Source: Hirsutella rhossiliensis (Eukaryota; Ascomycota; Sordariomycetes; Hypocreales; Ophiocordycipitaceae). Taken from it: DNA of 64,000 nucleotides. Each line of letters opens with the position of its first letter. The first letter of the stretch is position 1. The translations under genes and the position numbers were made by a program. This document shows, piece by piece, positions 39,026 to 49,733 of the stretch. The notes beneath the pieces were generated by a model. The model had not been told where the DNA came from, did no database searches, and was given only the letters and a program-made list of their open reading frames with translations. Where the stretch lies: positions 372,001-436,000 of the forward strand of contig NW_025408671.1 of assembly GCF_020360975.1 (NCBI RefSeq), read 5' to 3'.

Positions 39026-39202
39026 TATAAGGGCTTTTGCCCTATATAGGCCTAGACTAGGGTCTAGGCTAAGTCTATATATAAGCGGCCTCCGCGCCTA
39101 TATAGGCTAGGCCTATACTTCTCTTTCTTTTCCCTCTTATAGATTATTAACCTTCTTTTAACGGACCGTACTTAAGCCTACGCCTCTACCTACTTCGTAA
39201 TA
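39026..39202 (+). repeat. Element D right LTR
   Basis: 177 bp, TATAAGGGCT to CTTCGTAATA, about 95% like the left LTR by eye. Confidence 0.8.
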
Positions 39203-39433
39203 ACTAGTAATAGTAATTTATAACTAAATCCTAGCCTCTTATAATAGACTAGCTATAATACTTTTAGTAGACCTAAGCTTAAATAACGCCTATAGCGTAC
39301 TTATTTATAGAGCCTTTAATATATAAGATACCTTAGATAATATACTAGTAGGCCCTAAGGAACTAATAAAAGAGGAAGCTAAGGAAGAGATTCTATACCT
39401 TACCTTTATCCCCGCGGTATAAGACGGTCGGTT

Positions 39434-39643
39434 ACTAGTTTAGCTTTATAGTATCCTTAGTCCTATTTATTTTTTACTAGCTTAGCTATAAAGCGCTCTT
39501 AGTCCTATTTAGTTTTTCTCTAGCTTAGCTATATTATACCCTTAGCCTTACTTTATTTATTACCTTAGTTTAGCTACCTAGCGCCCTTAATTTTAATAGT
39601 ATTTTACTCTTAGCTTAGCCGCCTTACGCCCTTAGTATTAGTT
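39434..39643. repeat. Imperfect 42-44 bp minisatellite, about 4.8 units
   Basis: Units start near 39434, 39476, 39519, 39562 and 39606, each with an ACTAGCTTAGCT-like head, a CCCTTAG-like middle and a T-rich tail. RIP has diverged the units. Confidence 0.65.
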
Positions 39644-39649
39644 ATACTA

Positions 39650-41870
39650 GGTTACGTTCTAAATAAAATATAAGTTTTCCCTTTATACTAACCTTAGAAA
39701 TCTATATAACTTTACTATAATTCCTTATTAGCGCGACTCTTACTTAAATACTATAAGAGACTAATAAGGATATTAGTTAATTCTTTTACCTTAAGTATTT
39801 ATTATAAGATACCCTATAGTCGATAATCTAGGTACCTATAACGATATTTACTTCTTTTAAGGAAGTTAACCTTAACTACCTAAGGCTCCTTATAAAAGAA
39901 GGAACTTAAAAGCTATTAAGTAAACTCTAAGAAATTACTTAGAAATCCTAAAAATAATAATTAAGCGGATTATATAGATATTTTATAGAGATTTCCTTAT
40001 AAATATATTATATAAGGAATATACTATAATTTCTTAAGTAATAATAGTTCCTTAAGGATTATATTAATATTTCCCTAAGAAGTTACTATAAGATTATAGT
40101 AGGGAAATTATAAAGAAATACCTATACTTACTTAAGGAAAATACTAAGAAATACCGCTAATATACTATACTACTATTATATAATTATAAGGTTAAGATAT
40201 TACTTAGTTAAAGCCCTAAATAAGGTCTTACGCTCGCTATAGTATATATAAAAGATAGAGAACTTACTAAACCTTAAGTAGGTAGAGAAGAATATAGATA
40301 GTTATTACTACTCTTACTTTAACTTATAAGACTAGTAGCTAGTCTATGTTTAATATATATAATAATATATAGTAGCTAGTCTATTTAATTACCTATTAAA
40401 CCTATACTAAATCTAAGTAAATAGTAAGGTTAAAGTACTAGCCCTATACTAAGGGACTAGTATATAATAATAAGGGTCTTTAAGAGGTTAGGGACGCTCT
40501 AGGCTACTAGCTTAGTTTAGCTAGTAAGAAGGTCGGCTAATTTAATAGGTAGCTCCTTAAGGTATAAGGACTACTTCTCCTATTACTTTAAAAGCTTCTT
40601 TACTATATATAGGGCCTTTATTATTATAACTATATTACTTTATTTTAATTTAATAGAGCTAATATAGCTAGTTCCTTTATAGCCTTATTAAGCTTACTAT
40701 AAAGAGTAATAAGGCTAATAGTTAGTATTAGTAATCCTTTTTTTTAGCTTTAAAATAAGTTAGAAGTCCTCTTTTACGTTCCTCTTAGCTAGGGCCTTAG
40801 CTAGGGCCTTAAGCGCTTTCTTTATAGTATCCTTAGCCTATAAGCTCGCTTTAAGGTTTCCTTAAGTAGCCTTAAGCTACTAAGCGGCCTTAGGCTAGTA
40901 TAAGGGCTATTATAAGTGCTATTAGCGGTCTAGGGTCCTTATAACTACCTTCTTAAGCCTTTTTATAAGGGTCTTATAAACGGGTTTAATTTTTTAAGCT
41001 TTCTTAAGGGCCTAAAGGGCCTACTAAAGAAAGCCCTAAGCCCGGTCCCTAGGGAAGGGGTGCTAGGGCTAGGGCTAAGTCTACTATAAGTATTAAAATA
41101 TAGGTTAGATAGGTATAAGGTTAATAAGGCTACTAAGGGTAGCTCTCTTTTGCCTTTTTACTTACTTTAAGGGCTAGTTAGGCTAGAAGTAGTTAGCTTA
41201 AGGTAAGGCTAAGCTAGGCCTAAAAAGGCTAGTCTTTAATATAGGCTAGGTATTATCTTTTATCTTAATATCCTTTAAGTCCTAGTCTTAGGTCCTAGGT
41301 CTTTCTTTTAAGGTCCTTAGAAAGCGTTAGCCTTCTAGAGCTTCTTTTAAGTAGGCCTTAGCCTCTAAGGTACTTATTTCGGCCCTTAGGTTTAAGGGGT
41401 TAAAGTTAAAGGGGCCCTCTTTAAGTCTAGGCCGGGGCCCTAAGTTAGGTCTAGGCTAGGTCCCGTTAGCGGGGGGTATATACCCTTAGTTAGCGAGGGT
41501 AGGGAAGAGTTTTCCGCCTATATAGGGGAGAACCTCGCTTAATTCGCAATCTTCGGTAGTATATTACGCACCCGCTAGTAGCTGCACGAGGCTGCACTTA
41601 GGGGGGCGTAATACGCTATTTACGACGGTTCTAGGCATATGCTTTTTTTATAGTTTAGGCTTAGTTTTAAAAAGTTAGCTAAGAAGATATAATTAAGTTG
41701 CTATTAATTAAAATATATATATTAATCCCTCTATATTATAATATAGGGCGCGGGTTCGTAAACCTTTAGTTACTAACTATCTTAGTAACCTATATTAATA
41801 TAACCTAGCATCCTAGTTGCCGGAAACTTAATTAGCCCCGGTTCTCCTCCTAAGTCTCGATTTCCGGCCA
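39650..41870. repeat. RIP-mutated DNA with a decayed, Gln-rich - strand frame
   Basis: Still AT-rich and CA/TG-poor. About 40300-41500 carries a - strand frame with RIP-type stops only; blocks such as KPVYKTLIKRLKKVVIRTLDR (near 40920-40985) and LNKAIKELAILALLN (near 40650-40695) followed by former Gln codons look like the basic, coiled tail of a DDE transposase, but this is a weak guess. About 39650-40300 is AT-rich with no feature I can name. CA and TG return fully at about 41870, the right edge of the block. Confidence 0.45.
41559..41614. repeat. Inverted repeat, possible hairpin
   Basis: GTATATTACGCACCC (41559-41573) faces GGGGGGCGTAATAC (41601-41614) across a 27-base spacer that holds a short direct repeat (GCTGCAC twice). 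It lies in a less RIP-altered pocket near the right edge of the block. Confidence 0.5.
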
Positions 41871-43669
41871 TCGTTCCGGGGTTTACTTAAGGTTGCATAA
41901 CTCAAGCAACGATCTTATAAAGCCGGACAAAGACCGCATAAGCGGAATGAAGGCCGTCTAGAGCGCTTCACTGCCGAGGTTGAAGACGAGGCTCGGAGTG
42001 GGCACATCATTTCTGCCCATTCGCCTGTCCCTCAAAGTCTCCCTATAGTCCTTTATTATCTCTCACACAGGACCTCTCCATATTGTCCGCCTGACTCGCC
42101 TGCCCACCATCTCGGCACCCTTGCTCACAGGTGAGATAGAATTGCTTTCAAGGCCGCAGCAACGGCTACACGAAGCCATCAACCAAGATGCAGTGCAACA
42201 ACATGTATCATGCGGCCGGTATGCGTTCACCTTCTTAATTCGTTAAGTTCAGCGCGGCTGAAATGCCCTCCCTCCCCGGACCATCGAGATTAAGCACGGG
42301 CACAAATGGGTCACAGGACGCCCGCAGCCGAGCCGTTGACAGCGACGAGCCGAATCCCAACCACAACGGGCTGAGGTGTGCATAAAACCTTGTTTTCAGT
42401 GGGAGCTGAAGCAAGTTTGTGAATCTCCTCAAGCGAGGCTTACACACAGTAGCGTATCGGGTATCGAGGATCCGTGAGGGGCCACGGCCAATGATCGCTA
42501 CAGCACAGACTCGTCCGGCGGAATATGGAACGAGCCAACGTACAGTACAGTGCCTGCACGTGTAAACCCAGACACCAGATACTGACTTTTGACTAGAGCG
42601 TCAGCGCTGGAACTTGCCGAACATGGATATGCATGCGGTGGCGTCGACTGATCCGTTTACAGGGGCTGACGGAGCAGCATGAACTGTACACCTCATGTAC
42701 GAAGAAAGTACATTGGAAGAAATTGCTTTTTGCATGCCTCTTTGCCGTTCGCCCAGTCGCCTCAAGGGGGGTAAGCTTCGCCCAAGAGGTGCCGTTGTCA
42801 TGATGTGAAGATACCGCAAGTTATCTACGACCGGAAATTCAACCGAATTGCATGAGTTGCAAAGCTAGCTACTCCATGTACGTACGTGGAATCATCTTCA
42901 GGCCCCCTGGTCTTCTTGATCCACACAGCTAAGTGCAAGTATTGAAACTGCAGGGTCAGGCTCGGCACATGGCGTGATGGGGAATATCTGCTGAGGCGCC
43001 CACGGCGAGACCTCACCCGAGCGTCCCTCCAATTCCGATACCTGATCTCTATTGCGCATGGATCTTAATAGCACGCTCCGTGGCCTGTTAGAAAGGCTAC
43101 TTTCACTGGTGCCAAGCCGCCAAGCAGTTCATTTCATACGCCGATGGGAGCGGTTTGTGGGGTTGAGGAGGCCGGCCAAGCTGTGACACCCTCGCGGGTG
43201 AATATTGGCCGAGCTGCCCTTTATGTCCTAGTGTCGCGGAGGAGAATCGGCCGAGAACAAGCTCTAGCCAAAGCTGGTAGCCCTCCTCACCCGGTGATAA
43301 ATAAGCATGGAAGCACCCATCCAGCCGAAGGTGCTCTGGAGCTAGGGGTGCCACTCCGAGCCCGTCCGGGCCGCTCACGCTTGCATGGCCCCAGCATGGC
43401 GCAAATAAACAGGACTCTGACGCACTCGTAGCCTCCTATGCGACTCACCGCTTTATTCAGGGCTCATGGAACGGATATGTCCTCTTCCGCCCGCGATGAT
43501 GGTCTTAGAGCGTATCGGTATCGCCAGGGTGTCGAATGTGGAAGCTCTGGAGGTTGAGAAGGCAGCTGAATGTGGAGAAGAATCAAGAGATGGCTCCTCC
43601 AAGGACAGGGGGCGGGAGGGTTGCAGATCCGGCTGAGGGTCATCGCGGAACCCCATTCGGCGAATCAGG

Positions 43670-43825
43670 ATGCGCTGTCACCCTATTCTCGGGTGGCCGG
43701 GCTGTGGAGGAATCGATAACTATCCTTGAGTCAAGGAAACATGCGACATGCGCTGTCACCCTGTTCTCGGGTGGTCGGGCCGTGGAGGAATCGATATCTT
43801 TCCTTCAGTCAGGAAAATAGGCGAA
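43670..43825. repeat. 78-bp tandem duplication, two copies
   Basis: Copy 1 is 43670-43747 and copy 2 is 43748-43825, with a few substitutions. 78 is a multiple of three, so a + frame through both (43536-43820) repeats the peptide CAVTLFSGGRAVEESI. There is no other sign of a gene. Confidence 0.7.
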
Positions 43826-44932
43826 CTACACGGCCCAAGTCAGGCTCCATCAAGAAAGGGGGGGGATGCCCCGTCACCTTCGCGCCTCTACGAAAATTAC
43901 GACCTGTCCCTTGGGCGAACCCGTTTAGTCACGAAACGAATGCATTGGCCGACGTAGTGTGATATTGCATGGCTCTCGCAGGATTAATCCCCACGTGAGG
44001 CCGCTTCAACTACCTCGTTCTGCCTCTGTCTTACTGCGTTGAGTTTAGCGTTGCCCCGTCCACTGCGGTCACCGGATGGACTGCGTGTAACTGACGATGA
44101 ATGCATTGCTTTAACCCATTCTTCTTCATGGTTTGCGTGTAAATTCCTGTTTCTCGGGTGCATTTGATGACACGGAGGTGCGTCTCTTAAGGTGGCCTCC
44201 AAACGCATTCAGTTTGAGGGTGTGTACCGTCGGTCTGGCCGACTCCCTTCTTTGTCACAAATCCAAGCTGGATCGATCCCATATTCCGTATTGCGGTCAT
44301 GAGAGCCGATGCAACTGGTTCCTCTTAACTGAACATATAGCTTCCAGACATTTCAATATGCATGACTCAGAGAGCACGCCATAGACGTTCTCTGAAGACT
44401 CCAACTCCTGTAATGACTGTCTTGCGTGCAAAATTTTCAAGGACTACTCCATGCTTCCATGCTATGGTGAGACGAGCAGATGTCCACCTGATGGTGCGAG
44501 CGTACATTTAGCAAGCCTGAAGGAACATCGAAGACCACACTCGAGTGCCAACCGACAAGGCCGGAAGAGTGCATGGCAAACATACGCTTTATCGTATAAT
44601 GCCGTCTTCTGCAAGGCCAGGGGTGTGGGAAGCAACGGCAAGACGTAACCATCTTTCTGGGTTTGCATCACCTAGTTTGTGCATCGATTGTCATGCCTGG
44701 CTACCTTGGCTGAGCAGGTATTCGCGGAGTAAATGTGGCGGCGGCTGGCCATATGAAGGGTCCTCGGCGAGAGGCCACTCCAAGAGAACATATGTGATTC
44801 CATGCATCAGGAGGCGTCTTGTGCAAGGAGACGGCATCTCGGGCCCTCCCCTCGGGAAGTGATTCTCCGTAGCCAGCCCGGATCCAGACGTCATTAATGA
44901 TACCATGATAGAAACACTGCCCTCTCTTGAAG

Positions 44933-44940
44933 TATAAATA
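44933..44940 (+). promoter_or_regulatory. TATA box of the hydrophobin gene
   Basis: TATAAATA lies 120 bases before the hydrophobin start codon, and a pyrimidine-rich leader follows at about 44955-45055, as in strongly expressed fungal genes. Confidence 0.55.
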
Positions 44941-45059
44941 TCACGAATCCTCCTGTACAGAGCTCTCATTTCTTTGCCATTCAGCCACGCTTCGACAGCC
45001 AGCCAAGCCCCCTATCAACTCGAATCATCTCGACAAGTTCCTCAAGCTCTCACTTCACG

Positions 45060-45472
45060 ATGAAGTTTCTGCTTCTTGCCGCCCTCTTTTCCAGAGTCCT
45101 CGCCGTGCCCACTGGCGGCGGCGGCGGCGATGGCGATGGCGGTAGTGGTCCGCTATGCACTGTTGGTGGCCTTTTCACCGTTGCTCAGTGCTGCGCGACT
45201 GATGTCCTCGGCTTGGTGGACCTCGACTGCCAAACGCGTAAGCTTGAAGCTTCGCTTTCAATGAACCCTCCTGACACCTATTGCAGCATCCAAGGTTCCT
45301 CGCGGCCCATCCGACTTCAGGGATATTTGCGCCGACAAGGGCCAGCGATCTCGCTGCTGCGTCCTTCCTGTTGTAAGTGGTCCAAAAGTCAAAATGCAGA
45401 GAGCTTTTGAACTGATAGGCATGTACTTAGGCTGGCCAAGCTGTCCTCTGCACCGCACCGCTTGGGAGCTAA
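45060..45472 (+). CDS. Class II hydrophobin
   Basis: Small secreted amphipathic protein that coats aerial hyphae and spores and lowers surface tension. Three exons: 45060-45237, 45287-45372, 45431-45472, with introns of 49 and 58 bp (GTAAGC..CAG with branch CTGAC; GTAAGT..TAG). The spliced protein has 101 residues. An N-terminal signal peptide (MKFLLLAALFSRVLA) is followed by a Gly/Asp-rich linker and then eight cysteines spaced C-x10-CC-x11-C-x16-C-x8-CC-x10-C, the class II pattern, with the typical CTVGGLFTVAQCC and DFRDIC blocks. The stop codon is followed at once by AATAAA. Unspliced, the frame fails after exon 1, so the intron calls matter. It is the first gene beyond the RIP block and may be affected by nearby heterochromatin (inference). 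Confidence 0.93.
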
Positions 45473-48428
45473 TAAAGGACCGTGATGTCAGCACGAAAAG
45501 TCGCTTCATGAGCTGAGCGGGGCCTCGCCTGCTTTTCTGCGAGGAGGGAAGCAGGGCACTCGGGATCTATTTGGTCCAGGAGAGGCCGGAATACGTGTAT
45601 AGGGCTTATATATGGTCATTTTTTGACATGAAAATAACTAGTCGTTTACTTAAAGATAACAGGTCCTGCTACAGCGCGAACGTGCTTATAACCAGTTATA
45701 ACCTGCGTTCCATGACTATTTTAGCTTTAAGCTACAGCTGTAAGGTGCTAAATAACTGACATAATGACGGATAGATAGCTGCAAATGTACCTCCATCCGT
45801 AGATGAACAAAGTATATTTCTAAAGGATAAGGAGTCACGTGCTCGGCAGTTATTGAGTCTGCAACACCTTGGCGGTATCACGAAGTTCTATAGTCTGCCA
45901 TCCCACCCAGCATATTTAACATTTAACTTCCAACTTCAAAGGACGCCCTATAGAACCTAGGCACGCCCTTTTTTACGTAAAAATACCCACCCCAGGGGAG
46001 CAAGTACGCAATAGTACCTTCGGGCTCCCTCGGGCTCCCTCAGAACTCTTCTTCGCCGCCCTTATGCGGCTGGCTTGGCCCGAGTCGGCTGTCAGGTAAG
46101 TGAAGCTTTCTGCCCGGGTATGACAACTACTGCTGCCTTGCGAGCAGGTAAGGAGCTGCTGCCCAATCTCAGATTCGGCTGCTCCTGTTGTAGCTCCTGG
46201 CAGGTTTGAGGATAAAAAGGCAGCTGGTCCTTTGTGGGAAGAAGTCTGTGTAAGAGCCATGGGTTTGGCTGCCACAGACACCATAGTAAGGCCTTCTAGA
46301 GTTAGTCTTGATCATACGATCGAAGGCTGTCGGCTTCGAGGAGTGGCCCATTACACCCGAGGACAAGCCAGTTGCTCAACACGCCTTTCCTTGGGTCAGC
46401 GCGCCTTGTTATGATTGATGCTCGTAGACGTGATCCGCGTTATTTTTGCGGTTGGTTAGAAAGGCGGGCCTCGGAGGTATAGAGGCTGTCATAAATAGAA
46501 TAGAAGCAAGACTCTTACGAGAATGCAAAGGGGCCTGGGAACAGGAGTGCCAAGCTGTTGTGTGACAAGTCCTACCCTCTCAGATACGATAGATACACAA
46601 AGGCTCCACGGTTGTGAAGCCGAATCTCCTACAATTTTGGGAGAGACATATTCTTACTTCTTTTCACCTCGTACCAAGACTGTGACTATTACAAAGAAGG
46701 GGAGGGCAAGGACCGTCGTTTTTAGTCGTTGGATAGGCAGCTCCCAGATAGGACTTACGATCTCCCGTAGATCCACCCCGCCCCAAGCATGATAGATCGG
46801 GACGCATCAGAGTTCCAGCTCCAGTATGGGCTCGAGGAGAAGTTCTCCGCCTTGAGAGGGATATATTTGGATCAGCATGAAGCCTGGTTGCTCATTCTGG
46901 CAAGCCTTCGCAGCGATAGCCTTGTATAGGTTTCAAGCTACGGGCGCAAAGGAGAGAGGGACCAAAAAGTCGTCCCGAATTGAGATAGATTGAGAATGCC
47001 TACTACAAGCCGAGATACGAGATATATAACGTGCCTATTGGGCAGCTACAGCTTGTAGGCAATGTTGAAAACCTGGCAAAGTTCAAGTTCAAGGACAAGA
47101 CGTTAGAGCAATGGGCCGTTGCTTTCGCGGGCTATAACGGTGATTCCTTGGGCTATAACGGTTCATTTCCCTTGGCTCTACATGCCATAACTGCGCAAGA
47201 GGAAACTCCTGGCCGAAAATTTGCACAAGCCAAGGAGGGCTCCCAGGCTAAGTTGCCGACAAGGGAATTGCTCTGCGTCCCCTCTGAAGAAGATACGGGA
47301 GCCTACAAAGAGGCAGAAAAACGGCGCCCATGAAAGAATCACTGTCAAGCTTTTTAAGTATGTAAGCTCTCTTGATAAAGCCAGTGCCCGGAATGGAAAT
47401 TGCGTCGAACCTGAGATTGAGCCACTTGCTAAAGGGCTCGTATTGTGGACTTTGGAATCTAGCTGAAATAAAGAAATTGTACATCAAGGGACCACACGCA
47501 GTGTCTTAGCTGATGAGTATTATAATAATGGTTCGTCATGTTTCCCGACAAATGCTAAGATGACTTTGGCGAGTCTTCAGTGCAAAAGTAGGTAACCCCA
47601 ACGTTTCCACGTCGTTTAGCTGACAATACTCACACCAAAACCGCCCGCGCCGTGGCCCCTATCAATACTCTCTCCTTGTTCTCGTTTTGAAGGGGTTCGC
47701 CGCCGGTCAGACCCACAGTGTCGCCATCGCACCTTTGCCGGTCTCGACTCTTGGACCAGTCTGTTCAGCCTTCATCCCACGCTCGTGCAACAGGTGGCAG
47801 CCTTTAAAGACTCCCACAGGTACTTCAAACCTATTCTAGTGTTCAAGTACTTCAAACCTACTGTAGTGTTCTAGTGCTTGCGAGGGATTCAGGATCAAGT
47901 GATCCAGTAGGGTCGAGTAAACGCTTGATGTTCAGCAAAGAAGGGGAAAATAGCGTGTTCATTAAAGCGAAATGATCCGCAGGATTTTCAATGGTGTTCA
48001 CTTTGTGTTCTGAAGGGATTCTTTGCATCGCATGGTTAAGCTCTTGCGAGCCTTTGTTCTGCGTGGGAAACGCGAAACCAGTTGCCGAGACTCGAGTAAT
48101 TAATTCAAATGTAAGCACTACATGCGCTCCAAGAATGAACTAGTCTCGTTTATTCTTTATCTTCCAGGATGCTTTCGCTTAGTAGTAACGTAGAAGTTTG
48201 AGCAAACGCATACTGCTGGCTCACGTCTCGTACAATTCCTGGTACAGAGAAGTGTGGGAGCTGTCAGGTGCAGAAGCAAAGACGATTCTGAACAAACGGC
48301 TCTATATACGGCCCCGACTACGATTTAAATAATGAAACCTCCTGACTGCCTCCAGACGATTTGTTGCCAGTTTCCAGAGCCATCAAGACAGACAGATACT
48401 ACCGTCTCTACCAGGTTCGGACACGAGC
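45473..48428. other. Intergenic region between hydrophobin and amidoligase genes
   Basis: About 3 kb. 45580-45960 is AT-richer than its surroundings. Between about 46600 and 47470 several + frames (46523-46792, 47031-47333) look vaguely protein-like but are short, in different frames and unrecognised; they may be a decayed gene. 47821-47874 is a 27-bp tandem repeat. An ATG at 48332 opens a short frame that overlaps the amidoligase start and could act as an upstream ORF. Confidence 0.5.
47821..47874. repeat. 27-bp tandem repeat, two copies
   Basis: TACTTCAAACCTA-containing units at 47821-47847 and 47848-47874, differing at about four positions. Non-coding. Confidence 0.7.
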
Positions 48429-49733
48429 ATGGCGGAAAACAGTCGCCAAGATATCACGTTTGGGGTGGAACTGGAGTTCCTCACCCAAACCGGCTCCCAA
48501 GATGGCATCATAAGCAACTTCAAACTTATGACCCTCACCAGGAAAGCCTTCGCAAAAGAAATCGCCCGCCTTGCTGAGGGCATTCCCGTTGCTGCCCGAT
48601 GCCTTAGTCACAGAAGAAATCACTCGACCTGCGCATTGTGCGATGAATCCCCGGCCGCTGACATTTGCCCGGGGATGGTGATCTTCTCCAAAGAAAGACC
48701 GTCTCAGCCGAGCAACGTCCATCCGGGGTTTCGGTATTTCTTCGTACAGAAGGAAGTTCTGTCGGGAAGAGGCCAAGAACACTGGACCGGTTTGGAGATC
48801 AGCACCCCGATACTCGGAATGAGCGAGTTGGACGCTGGCCTGCCTCAAGTGTCCAAGGTCCTCTCGGCTCTTCGGGAGACGAAGATGCAAGTTGTGGCCA
48901 ACAGTTCCTGCGGCATGCACGTTCATGTGGGCGTCGAGGGCGGCATGCGCCTCATGCATGCTAAGAAGGTGTTCACGCTGGCCGCGTTACTGGACCAGCC
49001 TGTGATGCTCAGGTTGCTTCCATTCACAAGGAGTCAACTCTTCTCGGCCCAATCTATTGGCGACTCTTCATGTTTCGCACGGAGATTCGCGCCGGGAACC
49101 CTCTACGAGGACATGTTGACAAAAAGCAGCCATCCAACCATGCTTGAGCACTTGCCTTCGAGTTGGACAAGCAAAACCATGCCTTCCCGTGAGTGGAACT
49201 ACGACAACGCCTTGCATTTTCAAGGCACTATCAAGTTGATCTGGAGCTCAGAGACCTTGGCTAAACTTCGAAATGGGCTTGTGTTGCGCAGCGGGGCCCG
49301 AGCAGGAATCGCACTCCACTTGCGCGAACCCGGTCAAGGCAAGTGTCGACTTGACGTGGACGACAGTTCGTCCGATGAAGAGTCCAGTGGCGAAGACAAA
49401 CGACCGGACTTTGATTTTGAAGGCACGCAATCGACCTATGAGTTTCGCTTCCCCCAGATGAGCTTTGATAAAGACTTTATCAAGCACTGGGCCGAGCTCG
49501 TCTGCAAGATCATCGAGCTTGCGATGCTTCCAGCACCGCAGTTTGCAGCCCTTCTCGAAAGAGTCAGCGGCGTCCTGGAAGAAATTGAGGATGCTAAAGG
49601 CGAGGGACTGGAGAAGATCTGGCCTGTGTTGAATTTGCAACATCAGATTCCGTTCTGGCACGCCCAGCTCGAGCGCCACAAGAGGGGAGAGTTCATCTCT
49701 CACGTCGATGCACGGGGAACTTTGCGACCTTGA
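48429..49733 (+). CDS. Amidoligase-family protein (Amidoligase_2, COOH-NH2 ligase fold)
   Basis: Intronless, 434 residues. The protein has the features of the glutamine-synthetase-like amidoligase superfamily (PF12224): an N-terminal FGVELEF strand (residues 11-17) with the two Glu residues that should bind metal, GLEISTP (121-127) with a further Glu, a SCGMHVHVG motif (His164, His166), and YEFRFPQ (337-343) with the Arg expected to contact substrate or phosphate. The family forms ATP-dependent amide bonds between carboxylates and amines; substrates of the fungal members are unknown to me. A Ser/Glu/Asp-rich insertion (about 311-330) is low complexity. No signal peptide, so probably intracellular. 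It has no partner genes (peptidase or glutathionylspermidine-type enzyme) beside it, unlike many bacterial relatives. The start is the first ATG before the conserved strand. Confidence 0.82.
   Translation: MAENSRQDITFGVELEFLTQTGSQDGIISNFKLMTLTRKAFAKEIARLAEGIPVAARCLSHRRNHSTCALCDESPAADICPGMVIFSKERPSQPSNVHPGFRYFFVQKEVLSGRGQEHWTGLEISTPILGMSELDAGLPQVSKVLSALRETKMQVVANSSCGMHVHVGVEGGMRLMHAKKVFTLAALLDQPVMLRLLPFTRSQLFSAQSIGDSSCFARRFAPGTLYEDMLTKSSHPTMLEHLPSSWTSKTMPSREWNYDNALHFQGTIKLIWSSETLAKLRNGLVLRSGARAGIALHLREPGQGKCRLDVDDSSSDEESSGEDKRPDFDFEGTQSTYEFRFPQMSFDKDFIKHWAELVCKIIELAMLPAPQFAALLERVSGVLEEIEDAKGEGLEKIWPVLNLQHQIPFWHAQLERHKRGEFISHVDARGTLRP

Larger units (their letters stand above)
37329..39202 (+). 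mobile_element. Element D: short LTR retrotransposon without pol (TRIM/LARD-like)
   Basis: LTRs of 178 and 177 bp (37329-37506 and 39026-39202) flanked by the TSD ACTAG (37324-37328 and 39203-39207). A polypurine tract (AGGTAGGGG, 39010-39018) precedes the right LTR, giving + orientation. The internal 1.5 kb is GC-richer than its surroundings, keeps some CA/TG, and shows no reverse transcriptase or integrase; a gag-like remnant is possible at about 37650-38400 but not demonstrated. The LTR starts (TATAAGGGC) and ends resemble those of element C, so D may have been mobilised by a C-type element. LTR differences are about ten, nearly all transitions. Confidence 0.75.
36745..39460 (+). pseudogene. 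Decayed + strand reading frame split by element D, family unknown
   Basis: A + strand frame with only RIP-type stops runs through about 36745-37328 (with YKALDIAII, NFNLLLS and RARPYIANVIAYFNLL blocks) and continues in register at 39208 once element D and one ACTAG copy are removed (LASYNRLAIILLVDLSLNNAYSVL, then KELIKEEAKEEILYL). It fades at about 39460, where a minisatellite starts. I cannot name the family. The frame continuity is good support that D inserted into it. Confidence 0.45.
41871..45059. other. Intergenic region between the RIP block and the hydrophobin gene
   Basis: Normal base composition with CA and TG present. Many short open frames on both strands, none with recognisable domains, consistent coding character or gene structure. 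It holds the 78-bp tandem duplication described separately and, at its right end, the hydrophobin promoter. No tRNA or transposon was recognised. Confidence 0.6.

Noticed and set aside
37329..39202. CRISPR-like or other spaced repeat arrays
   Set aside because: The repeated sequences here are LTRs and palindromic words, not regular repeats with unique spacers, and the organism is a eukaryote.
1..41870. Centromere or telomere
   Set aside because: The AT-rich nested transposon block would fit a centromere or subtelomere, but I saw no telomeric TTAGGG array and centromeres of such fungi cannot be called from sequence alone.
42235..44969. Many ORFs of 60-105 codons between the RIP block and the hydrophobin gene
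   Set aside because: They overlap on both strands in all frames, show no domains or signal peptides and no splice-consistent extension.
46523..47333. Possible gene between hydrophobin and amidoligase
   Set aside because: Three short + frames look faintly protein-like, and a short GYNG repeat occurs near 47130-47165, but no start, splice pattern or family links them.
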